Position numbers and translations under genes: made by a program. DNA of 64,000 bases from Auricularia sp. M13 (taxonomy: Eukaryota > Basidiomycota > Agaricomycetes > Auriculariales > Auriculariaceae): NCBI GenBank assembly GCA_037042915.1, contig CM073194.1, forward strand, positions 4,836,001 through 4,900,000. The letters run 5' to 3'. Below the pieces are notes generated by a model. The model ran no database searches and was not told the DNA's origin. It worked only from the letters and a program-made list of their open reading frames with translations. Shown in pieces: positions 10,536 through 23,361 of the stretch (position 1 is the first letter of the stretch; each line of letters begins with the position of its first letter).

Positions 10536-11690
10536 GCCTCTATAAGAATTTCTTTTGTGCGCAGTGCTTTCTTTTTTTTTTATTTTGCGCCTCTCCTGCT
10601 GTTCCACAGATTACACTTGTTGCGTTAGCCTACCCTGGAACCTTTAGAGCGTACATTACATACTCCGGACTTGAATGACAAGCGCAACCCTGAGAGCCTG
10701 AGGGGTGACGCAAACCAAGCGTGTGGGTGGACTATTTGACCCACCAGCAGGCGCACAGGAATACCACCACTCAGGAGGAGTTGAAAGCGATTACCGACCT
10801 CCGCGGCCGACGCTCCTCTGAGTCAAAGCTCCTGTCCCCTGTCGCAGAATCATGGCCTCAGATCTTGCAAGTTCTCTCAGTATTCAACTTACAGAAGTTC
10901 TAGTCCCATTTGCAATTGCAGTGGCTATATAGTTTGATGGACGATTTTCTAATTCGCGATGGGCGTAGTACTCAGAGTCAGAGCTTCCTGCGCGCCCGCA
11001 AGTTGTATGCACAGCCACAACTGCACGCAAATCCTCAGCATAGCCACTAAGAGCGCGTGGTTGAATTGGAGCCGCATCCGAAACGGGCAGGCATCGCAGC
11101 CGAAGCGCTTGGAATTGGCCATGGGACCCGGAGCGCACGAGTCTCGGGAAAGCAGCGGGAGAAAAGCGGCCAAAGGCACCAGAATACAGATTGCGGGACT
11201 CAGCAGTTTCAGTCAGTACAGCAGCAGCAGTATACAACAATGAGAGAGACGACTCGGACTCGGACTCGGAGGACTACAAGCGAAGCAAAACCTGGGAGCG
11301 CGAAGAAGCAGACACACAGTAGACACCGTTCCCGAACCCCTCGAATGACGAAACCATGTCAACAGCAAGGGATCAGGCAAGGCAAGGGCAGCGCGCGGGG
11401 GCGAATGTGAAGGTCAAGGTGGTAGAGACAGGGACAAAAGGGCACACGCCACGATGGGCGGGCAACCGGCCCGCGCGTCATCGGGCGCGCGGTGGGAGAT
11501 TTGGGCGCCCTGCGCGGACGGGACTGTTGGTGTGTGTTGGCGCCGGAAGTAGGAAGGGGGTTCAGGGAAGCGGGCCCAAATAGCAAAGTTAGGAGTCTAT
11601 GGGCAAACGAAGTCAGACTCAGACCGAAGCGCGTGTCCGGGAAAGGACGCGGAGGGAAGCACCTGCCTTGAGCGCAAGAAACACAGACGT
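10536..11690. other. Intergenic, no gene recognised
   Basis: It begins with T-rich tRNA terminator sequence. Beyond that I found no spliceable gene; open frames here are short and of odd composition. A short GACTCG microsatellite lies near 11255-11270. Confidence 0.4.
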
Positions 11691-13158
11691 CTATTGGCGG
11701 TGGACCTTGCAGAAGCCCTCGCCCATTGTTGTGCAGGCCCAGCACGTCGCCACTGTAACAAAGGACGAATTTCCCGATCAGCGGCAGCGTCTCTCTAGGA
11801 AGAAGGGAAATTCCGAAGTCAGGTGCGTACCTCGGTCTTTTTGCTGGTGCTGCGGGACTGGTACGGGCGAGGGTGGGTGGAGAGTCTGGGAGGACGAGGA
11901 TGCGCTGGACACTGAGCGCGGCGCGTGATGGTCGCTCTCCTCCGGTTCGGAGTACAGCCACACTGGAGCCGGTGCAGCCGGCGGTGCGGGAGATGAGCGT
12001 GCGGGATGCGGGTGAAGGGGCGGGTAAAACGGTTGCGAGAGCGTCTCAAAAAGGCGTTCCGGTTGCGGGTGAAACGCCTGCGCGGAATGGCCTGCGCGTG
12101 CGCGTGACTCGGGGGCTTGTTGCCACGACGAAACCATGTGGTCCGGCGACAGCAGCAAGTCCGCGATGGGGGCACCTCGTCTGCGTACAGGAAGTGGCGA
12201 GTGCTGTTGTTGCAGTTGCAGTTGCTCGGCTTGGGCGTGGTTTCCGTGCGCTGCCACTGATCGACGTTTAATATGAGTGCGCTATACTCGGCAGGGACAC
12301 ATGACGTACTATCATCGGGCGGGGCAATTTCGTGTGGCACCTCGACAGCGAATGTGCGAGACTCTGCATCGTCCATGTATGCGAGTGCAGAGACCTCCCG
12401 CGGCGCTGGCCAACGCTTTCCCTTGTGAAGACACTGCCGGTGGCGTGCGTTGTGCTCGTCCAGACGAGACTGTTAGTCGCAAATCAGATCAAGGGTCTGA
12501 GACATGTGCACTATTGCACTGGAGACCAAGTCATACCAGAATGTAAGCGTGCCATTGAGAAATTTCGTCCTCGACCCAAACGTTCGCCTGGGCCTCGGGC
12601 TCCGGCCGGGGGGCGACGGGCTCAGCGAGCGTGGGCTTCACGTCGAGTTTAGGCTTCACAGACTTCTTGGCCTTGCGTTTGCGATGCACTTGCGCAGAGC
12701 CAGCGTCGGAATCGGCTTCCGAGCCCGACTCATAATAGGAGACAGGCTTGGGCTTGCCTCTGGCCGCGCGCGTTGTCTGACGAGTCTTGATCTGGTACGG
12801 CGCCGCGGCGTCCCGTGGGCCGAGTATCGGCTGCTGGGTCGACAATTTGAGCATTGCAGCGCTGCTGATGCCGGCCGCGTTGGCTTCAAGAAATGGGTGG
12901 TGGTGGTCGCAGGGAGAGAAGCTTCGGCGGCAAACTCCGAGCTTCCGGGCGCACGCAAAGAATGGAATGAAAATCGGCGCGGGATCGTCAGCTGCCGGCG
13001 GTTCCAGCTTCTCGTCCTGTGCAGAAGGCAGCCTTCGCGTGCCTCAGGCGCGAGCTGTTGCCCCCACGCCCGCCACCCGCACTCGCGACGAAAGCGGAGC
13101 GGCGGCCTGCACGCGTGCAGTGTGAGCAGATGCAACAGATCGGCATCTTGGGTGCCAT
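11691..13158 (-). CDS. Unrecognised Pro/Gln/Ser-rich protein
   Basis: Supported exons on the minus strand are 13016-12537, 12469-12310, 12256-11831 and 11752-11691, about 375 codons with matching phases and good splice sites. The 5' exon is unresolved; a start with good context is at 13158 (MAPKMP, then a Cys-rich stretch CCICSHC). The first supported exon has Cys/His pairs (FACARKLGVC, SFSPCDHHHPFLEAN) then a basic region with KTRQTTRAARGKP and RKRKAKKS. The later part is low-complexity, with Gln, Pro and Ser runs and a DLLLSPDHMVSSWQQ segment. Basic nuclear-localisation-like clusters and the disordered tail would suit a nuclear regulator, but I recognise no domain. The 3' end is the weakest splice call. 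Confidence 0.5.
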
Positions 13159-15728
13159 TGTGCCTGAATCCTCGGCAATGATCCCGATCACGAACCGTAT
13201 AAAAGCTTGATTTGAGAGTTTCGCTGGCCGCTTCAACAACTGCTCGTCTGGGAACCGATGGGTGAGAAAACTGCAGTGTGCGGTCGAAAATCACTGCTGT
13301 GAGTCTGGAACGGGCCTCGGATGCGGATTTTGCCAAGCCCCGCCGGCTGATCAAACTGCCCTGCGCAGCCACCTGTTTAGATTGCGATTTTGCATTTCTA
13401 GCCGGGACGAGCCTCGAGCCGCAAGTGCACCCACCCAGCTGCTGGAGGCGCTCTGAAAAACATTTCTTGCCACAAAATATAAACGATATCAGAGGAGTAA
13501 CCAGGAGAAAACAACGTGATATTTTTAGTCATCCCCGTATCGACAATCCCCAGAGATCATTGCTGTGGCAGATGCTGGGATGCAGGAAGTGACTAAAGCC
13601 TGGCGATGCCGGCGCTCGACGCAAGCCCCGAGTCCCCCCAGATCGTTTCTCGCGACGAGTAAATCGATCGGGACACTGCAGTCCTGCAACCTGCAATGAA
13701 ATCGGACGGGCCCAGACGCCGTGCGTCGGACAATGTTTATCGCCACGGCCAGAATGTGCTGGCGCTTGTGGGCGCCCACGCCCCACGCGGATCCTCGCTC
13801 CGTCCAGACACTCAGCACTGCAATCGCGCAGGGTCGCCCCCTGCGCCGTTCACGCTGTACACCTGTACGCTGCACTTTCGCAACTTGCCTCGCACCAGGT
13901 GCAGAGGGAGAGGGGCCGAGACGCTGTGTAAGCCTTGCCTTGGGTTCCCAGATCTGAGATTGCGAACGAGATTCGGATGGGGCCCGGTGGACGCAGCTTC
14001 CTTCTCCGCGTCCCCATGGCCGTCACACCCATCTCTCCCATCATCTCCGGGCACCACCCCCGTCTTGTCGTCTGTGAATAATATAAACTATCATACGTTG
14101 TATGTGGGGTATTTCCATTTCCCCATAATCCCAGGAACAACTTATCCAGGTTGTTGGCGCTGCTACACAGCCACGCCCTGAGTGATCTACTTCCGGCAAG
14201 GTTGTGTTCCGTTACAGGAAAGAAGCCTGAATTCATCCCCGCTCTATGTCCTCTAGAACTACGCAAGAAAATCTCATTCCGGTAAAGAAGCTATGAAAAT
14301 ATCTGTATGTATGTTTCTCTGTGGAGGGGAGAGTTTGGGCCGAAAATTCCCCGCCACAGCTGCGAGTTGCCTGTGGCACTACGCTCCACTCACGGCCCCT
14401 ATACCCGACTCCCCGAAGGCAAAACGGAACTCCTGGACCAGAGTCATTCGCACGCTCAGGATCGACTGTGAAAGAGTCAAGTCTGGCCCGTGTTACATAC
14501 CCTCAACTATGTGCGCAAACATTGCCGCGGAAACTCGTCCCGCAAGCACTGACATCCCGCGCCGTGTAGCCCAGATTTCGTCCTCGCAGCCAGTAGCATA
14601 GTAGCATCAATGAATTAACTGCGTGATACGCATTCCCCGTGCATATACTGAAGTCTAACGGCGCAACATGTGTAGCACGCGAGGGTCGATGTAGACTGGG
14701 CAACACGGAACGTTCATGTATTGCTTCGGACGCAGCGCACTGATACTTATACGCTCGATGTCAGTGCTGTGCCTGAGAACTCCCATGCCAGCGCTTTCCA
14801 AACATTCATCCGACTCGGCCCCGGACGAAACACGTAGCATGGCGAAACTACTGGTACCGCGATGCTGTGACAGTAGCGTTGCACTTGAAGGCGTACATTA
14901 TACGAGAAGCGCTTTTTGACACCAAGACGACCGGTCCAGGACCCAGGTCTGAGCGTTTCATTGTCGTGACAGTGGTCGTTGTCATCGCCACTGACAAATA
15001 GGATCTGCAAGGTTATGTAAGCAGTCTGGTTTCGTTCCATTCCGCCGGACTTTGAACAAATCTCGGTGAATATTCACGATCATTGTCTATTATGAATGTC
15101 ATGGGATGGAAATTTGTGAGCATATTGGATCGAGTACTTGGCCATGAATACGTCACCCGGAGATTAAGTCGTGGAGCACGCGTACGCCGCTGTGCAGCGT
15201 GCTAAATGGCCGGGACGTGCGCAGCAAGCCGTGTGGCTGGTGCGAGCTGAGCAAGCCTGCGTTGGACACTGTGCTGCGGATGCAGTCAGCCGCTGTCGAC
15301 CGACGCTAAACGGAGGGATACTGAGAGTTCCTGGACTTTGTCAGCAATAAGCGTACGCGTTCAGTTTATGATCTTCTGTATGCTGACGATGGACCCTGCC
15401 GAAACACCGGAATCTGTAAGCATACGCAGCAGCGTACGCGCGTTGCTCTCCACATATGCACGATACCCAACTACGCTCTATTCGCTATGCATTGGAATTC
15501 CTCGACTTGGAGACCTTGCTCCGCCGCCATTTCACCAGTTGCGATCGTTGCTCTGACCTTTGCGGTTGCAACAAGCGCGGGATACTGGTGATACATTAAC
15601 ACTGATCGCGGGATGCCGGAAGCACAGCGCACCGCCACGGAATCTGCAAACATCTCCGTGCCCATATAAGGTGTGCTCCGCTGATGGGTCGCATTCCCCA
15701 TACCCTCTGTCACTCATACACTCACCTC
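13159..15728. promoter_or_regulatory. Long intergenic region; TATA box before the monooxygenase
   Basis: About 2.5 kb without a recognisable gene or repeat. At its right end CATATAAG (15663-15670) lies 58 bp before the monooxygenase start, a plausible TATA element. Short open frames in the rest show no family resemblance. Confidence 0.5.
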
Positions 15729-17204
15729 ATGTCCTCACCGTCGCTGCCTGCTGCTGTAGACGTTGTCATCGTGGGCGCGGGCCCGTCCGGGATGGCATGC
15801 GCGCTGTCGCTCGCCGCGCGCAAAGTGCCGTTTGTTATCGTTGATGCGCTCGCCGAAGGGCGCAACGGCTCCCGTGCGGTCCTCGTGCAGGCCAACGCGC
15901 TGGAGGTGAGTTTCCCATGCCTCCAATACTTCCTGCGACACATGCCGAAGTGAATCAAGAACTGAAACTGTGTGTTCGCAGCAACTGGAATCCGTGAACC
16001 CTCAACTGGCGGCCGAAATCGTAGCTGGCGGCGTGAAGTCCGAGAAGATAGCGTCGGTCGACCTGCAGGAGCGGCCGTTGTTCAGCCTCACCATGTCCGT
16101 GAACGCCAAGCGCGGTACGAAGTACCCGTACTCTCTGCTCATTGGGCAGCACGACGTCGAGCGCATCATGCGTTCGTATCTCCATCGCAGCGGGACGGAT
16201 ATCCACTGGAACACACGCGTGGTCGCCTTGCAGGAGGCCGGGAACCGCTACGAGCTGCGTCTGGAGTCCGGCGCGAGCATTACTGCGCGATACGTCGTCG
16301 CCGGAGACGGCTCGAAGTCGATGGTGCGATGCGGTTGGCAATGGCAGTTTCTGTTCCAGTTGCCAATCTGATTTCCTTTCTCTGGCTGGCCGGTGCTGAC
16401 CAATTTGCATTGTTGCAGATTCGATCTTTCGCGGGGATCCGGTTCCTAGACCCGAGCACCGGGCTCGACGCGGTGCCGTCGCCGCGCGACCCGTCGTTCA
16501 TCGTCGCGGACGTGATCTTTGAAGCGCCACTGCCGAAGAACGTGCCGCGCGACCACCTGCAGATGATGATGGGCCCCGAGGGCGTGCTCCTCACCGCGCC
16601 GATCATCAACCACGCTGCGCCGGTCGGCGACCCGCATGCGATGAACCTCTTCCGCCTCTACATCGGCATGCCCACCACGCCGCCTTCGGCGCCTGACGCC
16701 GCGTTCATCCAAGACATTCTCGACCGCCGCGGCCCGGGCTCTCATCTCCCCCAGTTCGACGTCCCGCGCGTACACAGCGTCCTCACGAGCTCGCGCTACC
16801 GCACGCGTCCTGCCCTCGCGGAGAGATACGTCCACCGCTCGGCAGGCGGAGCGTATATCCTCCTTGTTGGCGACGCGGCTCACAAGCACGGCCCTGCGGG
16901 TGGGCAGGGCATGAATATGGGCATCTGCGATGGGTGCGAGCTGGCGGAGGCCATTGACGCGCACCGCACGGGCAGCGCTGGCGAGAAAACCGACGACATT
17001 GCAATATTCGACGCCTACTCCGCCCGTCGGAAGAACATCGCGTCGAAGGTCATCGCCATGGTCGAGAACATGACCGAAGTCGAGCGCGGCGGGAACGGCT
17101 GGGGCACGTACCTCCGTATCCTCGTCATCGGCACGGTCACCAAGATCCCGTTCATCCACAACACAATGGCGTGGCAGGTTAGCGGTCTTTGTTACCGGAA
17201 GTGA
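15729..17204 (+). CDS. FAD-dependent aromatic-ring monooxygenase (FAD_binding_3 type)
   Basis: Exons 15729-15905, 15982-16323 and 16419-17204 give 434 residues. The N-terminal VDVVIVGAGPSGMACALSLA is the GxGxxG FAD site. A SRAVLVQANALE segment and the DG motif (YVVAGDGSKSM) follow. The second FAD motif appears as YILLVGDAAHKHGPAGGQGM followed by GICDGCELAEAI. This is the order of class A flavoprotein hydroxylases (phenol or salicylate hydroxylase type), which use NAD(P)H and O2 to hydroxylate aromatic substrates. The protein is shorter than the roughly 600-residue phenol hydroxylases because the C-terminal thioredoxin-like domain is absent. The last residues (WQVSGLCYRK) look like a natural end. 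The substrate is unknown. No neighbouring gene suggests a cluster. Confidence 0.9.
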
Positions 17205-19166
17205 GAGCTCTATTTTCGAAAGTGGTGGGCATGGGACTAGGGGTCTTGTTGTAGGGAATGTTCCTGTTGTTATTTCTAGACTGTTGTGCTATTATTTATG
17301 ATAGATATTGCCGACGTAATACAAGTGTTCATTATCGCTAAATTGCCGAGTCGATGTGCTTTCCACGGGATGCACGCGTTTCTAGACATGAGATGTTCAA
17401 CTGCGGTATGCAGGCAGTTGTAGACTCGAATTTCCGCCGCCAAGTCAGCGGGCCCTCGAGCTGCGGGAGGTAAGCAAGGCATCGAGCGAAAAGCCTGCAT
17501 GCCTCAATGCTCGGCTAAGAGCTGCGATGGTTCGACATCAACGGTATCGCTCGTAGAGAATATACTGTCATCGACCGTATGTCCCGGAGAATGTGGCCCG
17601 ACCAGAGGCAGAGCACCTCGCGTCTTGGATATGTATTGTGCTTCCGGACGCCTCGCTATCGCATGCATGGGAAGCGCGTGTATCAGGCGTTGGGATTCCC
17701 CGTGTCGCCTCCATCGCACCGCACAAGCAGAGCGACAACGCCAAGCGAGACGACAGCGACGCTGACATCGACGCCAATTGCCATGATACACCCCATTTGA
17801 GGACCGGGATACATTGATTGAATGGCCGTGAGAAACCTGGTGTTCGTTATGATATCCGTGAGTCGGGTTGAGGACTTCGTTATGATAAAGCATCCTCACC
17901 TCCTGAAGACGTAGGGACTGAAATGATCGTTGACTCGAGGGCACCATACTTGAGGACTGTCCGTTCAATAGTGTCTGAGGAATTAAGATTGAGCTCGGAA
18001 AATCTAAAGCTGCGTCGAGCGTACGTTCGACGTCCCGGTGTCGCTACCCGAAGGTACACTACCTCCATCAAAAAGGCCTGTTGCAGGCGCGTCTTGGGCC
18101 TGTTTAGGCATCCCTGTGTCTGATTCGTGGGCTGAGACCTCTTCATTGTCGGCGTGAACGCCTGAGCCGTCGCCGTTCAAGTCGCCGTACAGCCCGTCAT
18201 CGTCATCTGGAGAAATTGCTCTCGATGCCTCCATCACCTACACCTCCTGCGAGCGCCTGGTCAAACACAAAAGTTCTGAACCATAACGGCAGACACGCCA
18301 AGATGCTTGATCATAGAGAGTGGGCGGGGGTGGTAGAGCAGTCGTATCGGGCTCACAATCACAAGGCCTGCATATAGATAGAAACACCGCACCAACCAGC
18401 CTCAGAGACGTAAAATCATGCATCAAGTACCACTTTTCCCTTTGATTTAATGGGAGTCTGGAGTTGTGTGTCGTCTGCCATCGAGTTCTGTTAGGGTGTC
18501 TTCTGATGTGTGCGTATTAGAAGAGCGCACTGATTCAGAGCATGGTGAGGGGTATTAGTGACACAGGCCGGAGTACGTTGGTTTCTGCCCGCAACGCTGC
18601 AGAAAATTGAACACCAAGGACGGGCAGGAGCAAAGCATGCGCAGCGGAGTTTCGCGGGTGCAACTTTGTCAACCTCGCCGAGTCGCCAAACCGCTATCCT
18701 GGCGAGATCTGAACTGATAGCGGCAGCCTGAACGTAGCTGAACTCGAAAGCATTGCGCGGCTCCTCATTGGCGCCCTGTGGCTTAATGTGCACTTGCAAG
18801 GGCTACTTCCTGTCGGGCTCATTTTTTTCTGTTTGATCATCGACACAACACCCAGAGCATACCGTCTGCAGACTGATATTGGCCATGCTTTTGACGACAT
18901 GGTGAATGCATCGCATGTGACCGCGTGCACCCGCATGCTAGGCCTCGACAACCGCCTGTGTCTCGACGCTCTAGGCCTGCTGAGTGCTAATTCGTGTCCT
19001 TTCGTACCCTGAGGCCTGAGTGTTTGGTTACCTGGCTTCTCGTGTTCGCCTCTGCCTAGGACTCGGGATCTGTCGCGCAAGCGATAAGGGTGCAATGTCC
19101 GGAAATACTGCGTTTTCTGGAGTTATACTACATTGTGCACAAAAAGTGCGAAAACACGAGACCCAT
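17205..19166. other. Intergenic with possible gene remnants on the minus strand
   Basis: No gene can be assembled with confidence. An acidic minus-strand frame (18004-18237; SPDDDDGLYGDLNGDG) and a segment at about 18700-18790 reading HIKPQGANEEPRNAFEFSYV on the minus strand look protein-like. The latter recalls the end of an ectodomain of the membrane-protein type seen at 35323-36763. They do not connect through clear splice sites. Confidence 0.3.
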
Positions 19167-19604
19167 TCAGCGCTCGTATCCAGGAGGAGAATTCGATGGG
19201 CCTTCCCCGCTATTGGTATAGGAATCTTTCCGAGCTATGCGGCCCAGGCTAGCTAGTATTGCGTCGACAGTGAAGCCCGCCTGCTTCATGACTCTGCGCA
19301 ACGCGGCAAGCTTCGCAGGGTCGTCCAGGGACGATGAACTAGACCGTCGCGCAACCACCTGTTCAGTCTTGTTGGATGCGACGAGTAGACGTTTCGGATC
19401 TCTCTCATTTACGATGGCCGTCTCAGCGCTCGGTGTCACGTCGTAAGGATGCAAGGAATCCCCGATTGACTCTACGTCCGAGTCGGCGCTGCGCTTGCGA
19501 CGAAGTGCCCTTCTCCGTCTCACATAGCACAGGATGGCTACTAGTGTGATGAGTGGATAGGATAGGATAGGATAGTATTGTAAGACGGGGAGGTCCCTTC
19601 AGGA
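19167..19604 (-). pseudogene. Tail of a single-pass membrane protein, 5' truncated
   Basis: The frame opens at about 19604 with a hydrophobic segment (LSYPLITLVAILCYV) followed at once by the stop-transfer cluster RRRRALRRKR and a Ser/Asp-rich cytoplasmic tail of about 105 residues ending SNSPPGYER. The tail includes KQAGFTVDAILASLGRIA, a motif that recurs near 43990 and, more loosely, in the tail of the gene at 35323. No ectodomain is found upstream: a stop appears at once and the LINE begins 250 bp away. It is probably the remnant of a gene cut off by transposon insertion. A missed upstream exon is possible. Confidence 0.5.
19550..19577. repeat. GGATA microsatellite
   Basis: Four to five copies of the pentamer GGATA lie inside the membrane-protein remnant. 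Confidence 0.6.
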
Positions 19605-19897
19605 ACGACCGTTCTGCGTGCGCTATATACATATAAACACCGCAGACACCGAGCAATAGACCGCGCGGACGTTTCAACACAGACACTGTCACCGGCCATT
19701 TGAGGCAGGCCGTCGGGTAAAACTCAGCAGTGGATAAAAAAACCCAGTGGGATAAAAAACAACCACTGCCAAGAATGAGGTACTGTTCCCAGCCCACCCA
19801 TATAACTCCCCGACCGCCATGACACTGACCAAGCTGAATTAACTCTAGACAGTCCATTAAACGGCACTATAAAAATGCGCAGGCATGACATTTTCGT

Positions 19898-22386
19898 TCA
19901 GTCGTAGATTGGCAACGCATCAAAGCATCGCAGGACATCTCGAACATAGCGTGCAAAAGCTGGCAATGTCGAATCAGTAGCTGCAAAATACTGAAGTGCC
20001 ATCTTCAGCTCTCCTGCTGCGATCAGACGGAGGCCATGTAGGCCGCCAAGGGAGTGGGCCGTCCAGAGGAAGTCCTTCCGCAGAGCCGACAGTTCAGCTG
20101 ATGCGTCACACACAAACAATGCATGAATAGGATCCTCGACCGCCTGCGCGCAGAAGCGGCACCGGCGCAGATCATGGTCTGCACCCGCATAGCGCATGCG
20201 TTCGACAGCCAGGTTATGTTCGGATAACAGCAGCTTAGTCAGCGCCTCCCTATGATCGGCAATCTTGAGCTTGAGATACGAGCGGAACGCCATGACTGGG
20301 GCTGAGCCCCATGGATCGTCATCTGTTCGCTTTGGATTTGGCCGCCCAACCAAGAGATCCAGCTTTGGGTTCTCCGTGATAGCGTCCTTGACGTGCTCTG
20401 TAGCTGCAGCGGACAGCTGTGCTCGGGCACTCTCGACGTCCTCGACGTCTGCACGGTATGAGATCAGCACCGGCACCGGAAGGAGGGCCAGAGCTTTCAT
20501 CAGATCATCATACCATGACCTGTGCCCTGCCGTCGCAAGGGACACAGAGTCGAGCAGAGCACGATGGACCAGGCTGTCTGATGGCTGCTGCAGCGCGTAC
20601 CCTAGCTGCCGCAGGCACAAGTCGGCTCTCCGATAGCGGATGGGCATTATGCCCGTCTCAGAGAACCGCGGTGCCACACAGCTGTTTGGCCGCAGTCGCA
20701 GAGTCTTGCGCAGATACATCAGCTGCATCCTCTGCAGTTTCTCCGTCGCCGAGTTTGTAGCGTCTGGACTGATGTCGGCACCATGCGTCAGGTGCGGGTC
20801 GACGAGCGCCATATAAAGGCGCTGTGCCACCGTCGGCGGCACTCGCAGACACCTCTGGTCCAAGACTCCAAAGATCAGGGAGGATATGACGTGCGCGCGA
20901 TCCGCCTTGAGCGAGGTGTGCACGCAGAAGTGGTTGCGAGCGGACGATTTCAGCGTCACACCCACATACATCTTCTCCTCCTGATACGGAACCGGACGTC
21001 CGTTCAGCGTGAAAGCTGGCCACGATGCGGGTGATCGGCCAAGCGGCATCCACCACGACTTCTTTCCGTTGATCTGCAGTAGGTTAAGGCAGCACCAACG
21101 GAAGAGAGCGTCTAGTTTTGCCTGCAGCGCCTGGGGCGATGTGGAAAACAGAACAATATCATCCGCCTGCTCCAGGTGTGCAACACGTGCACCCGCTAGT
21201 ACGACGTCCGCGTCGTTGTCCGGTAACACCAGGTCGCGGAAGAAGAGCAGCCACATAATTGGTGAGAGCGGGTCGCCGATGAGCACACCCATGTCTGAGC
21301 TGAATAGGTCGGAGTGCTCGCCATCCAGGCGGACACAGTACGACATGTGCTGATAGATGAATCGGTACATGTCGAACAGCGGCCCGCGCATACCAAGGGC
21401 ATGCAGCTTTAGCCATAGGATGGAGTGGTCCACGGAAGGGAACGCGTTTGCAATATCCACCGAGGCCACGTACAGAGCACGCTTGTTTGCACAGGCACGC
21501 TCCGCAGCGCAGCGCAATATGAAGACATTGTTGTTAGTGCGCTTGCCAGCCCAGAACCCATTCTGCGTTTTGGGGACGAGGTCGTTGTCTTCCACCCACT
21601 CGCGAACGCGGGCATCGATCAGCATCATGAAGAACTTCAGTAGACAGCTCTCCAGGCCAATAGTGCGGTACGCATTCGGGTCCGTCGGGTGCCCGCCCCG
21701 CTTCAGGATGCCAGCGAGAATAGTCAGCAGCCAGTACTCTGGGACTACGCAGCCCAGTGTGCAGCTGTTGAACAGTTCCGCGAGCGCATCATTCGGAATA
21801 TCCATAAGAACCCGAAAGGCTGTCTTGTCAAAGCCCGTGGATTTCCCCGGGGGACGCGACCTGTCAGCAGTGCGGTTAGAGCAGACGCAGTAGCCCTGCA
21901 CTGTAGATGGCACCTTATCCTTGATTTAAGGCGAGCAACATCCTCCGGGCTGAACTTCCTGCGGAAGTACCCCTTCTCAGAGTCGTCGTAGGTGACATCG
22001 CCAAGTGCGGCGGCTTGCAGTCTGACACGCTCGATGTGCGCTGCATCGAATTCTGGCGGGGGTACGAGCGGGGCGTTCATGCGCTGCATGTACACCAGCT
22101 GCAGCGCTCGCATCGCTACCGCCGCCTCTCGTGAGCGGGGATGGGAGACGTGGAGCACGAGCTTCCAGAACTGGACGTCATTCCAGACGGCCTCCAGAGC
22201 ACCCAGGTTCTCTGCCGCCTTGCAACGCCGTGCTTCGCGTCCTCGATGGAACTCCGACGTCGGTTCCCGCGTCGGCATATCAAGTGACGGAGTCGCTGGG
22301 CGCGCGGTCTGCTCCTCATTTGCCGGCACGGGGGTCCGGGGCAGGGATGTGTAGACCTTTGCTTCGGCGCCCGGACCCACACACAC
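19898..22386 (-). pseudogene. LINE ORF2, 3' half: linker, reverse transcriptase, zinc finger
   Basis: This encodes the reverse transcriptase that copies LINE RNA at a nicked target. The polymerase motifs are in order: QNGFWAGKRTNNNVFIL (fingers), SVDIANAFPSVDH (motif A with catalytic Asp), GVLIGDPLSPIMWLLF (motif B) and LEQADDIVLFS (motif C). Motif C has Gln where most LINEs have Tyr or Phe before ADD. A thumb region follows, then near the C-terminus a zinc-finger pattern C-x2-C-x8-H-x4-C (RCRFCAQ...IHALFVC), usual in LINE ORF2 proteins. The first 450 bp are in another frame; a one-base loss near 21930 (around ARLKSR) separates them from the RT frame. The stop is at 19898. Confidence 0.9.
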
Positions 22387-23192
22387 TGTCACGGCAGAGC
22401 GCTCGTCACTCGCCGAGACCGACGCCCAAGAGAGGAGAGAGGGACGAGGAAGAACGGACAAGCGATACAATTGACCAGACCAAACCTGGGGTACACGCAT
22501 CTACACCCTACAACCTATATACCCTTCCCCCAGGGTCCGATGATCCGGTCCAGGGTGATCCCGGAGCTCCAATCGAACCTGGTCCGAGACAGGACAAAGG
22601 TGCCGAGGTATGCTATCCACATACACACCCACCGAGGGCACGAACCGGGGAGGAGGGCACCTCCCGAGTGCACGGGGAGAGCGCCGAGCGGCTGAGGCCA
22701 CGGGCCGAGGGTCCGAGGATGTAGCCGAGCTTGTACCAGGCGATGACAACCGGCCTACTATCCCTCCGAGGGGTGTCGCACCAGCGAGGAGTCCAACAGA
22801 GGCGTTCCAGACCCTCCGAGGTCGTTCAGGGTGGCCCACCGAGTTCGCCCGAGGTCAGAAGGGGATCCTAGAGTCCATCCCGAGCATCACAACACCCATA
22901 CCCGACGCATACAGCGAGGGGAGAGCTGCCGAACCCTGGTCCAAGGATAAGAAGCCTCCACCGAGCCGAATTGGGGTATGCGCCGAGGTCGTCTCACCCC
23001 CTAGACCGGTAGAGAGCGGCGCATCGATCATATCCCGAGTTGAGCAGCCCGAGGCGTATAACCCTGGCCGAGTCTCCGTTCGAGGGTAAACAGTGCGCCG
23101 ACTGTATGCAGCAGCGACCGAGCGCTCGGCGAAGCGGCGTAAAACCCGCGGACGAGCGGACAGAGCTTGCGACGGCCGTGATGACCGCAACA
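22387..23192. repeat. Left LTR (806 bp)
   Basis: TG...CA-bounded direct repeat. It contains CTATATACCC (around 22517), a candidate TATA element for rightward transcription. Confidence 0.87.
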
Positions 23193-23361
23193 TAACCCCC
23201 CCTTCAAGCCGCGAGCCGAGGGAGTGTCCGAGAGAGGGAGGCGAAAGGCGGGGAGGACGAAACAACGGACCGAGGGCGCCGCGGACTGAATAGCAATTCA
23301 GTTCACGGTTTGACATAAAGCGTCGGCCTGTCAGTTTGCTTCTTGTCCTCATACCACCACC

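Noticed and set aside
18694-18800. Ectodomain exon of a membrane protein
   Set aside because: The sequence looks suggestive but no splice partners in the right phase were found on either side.
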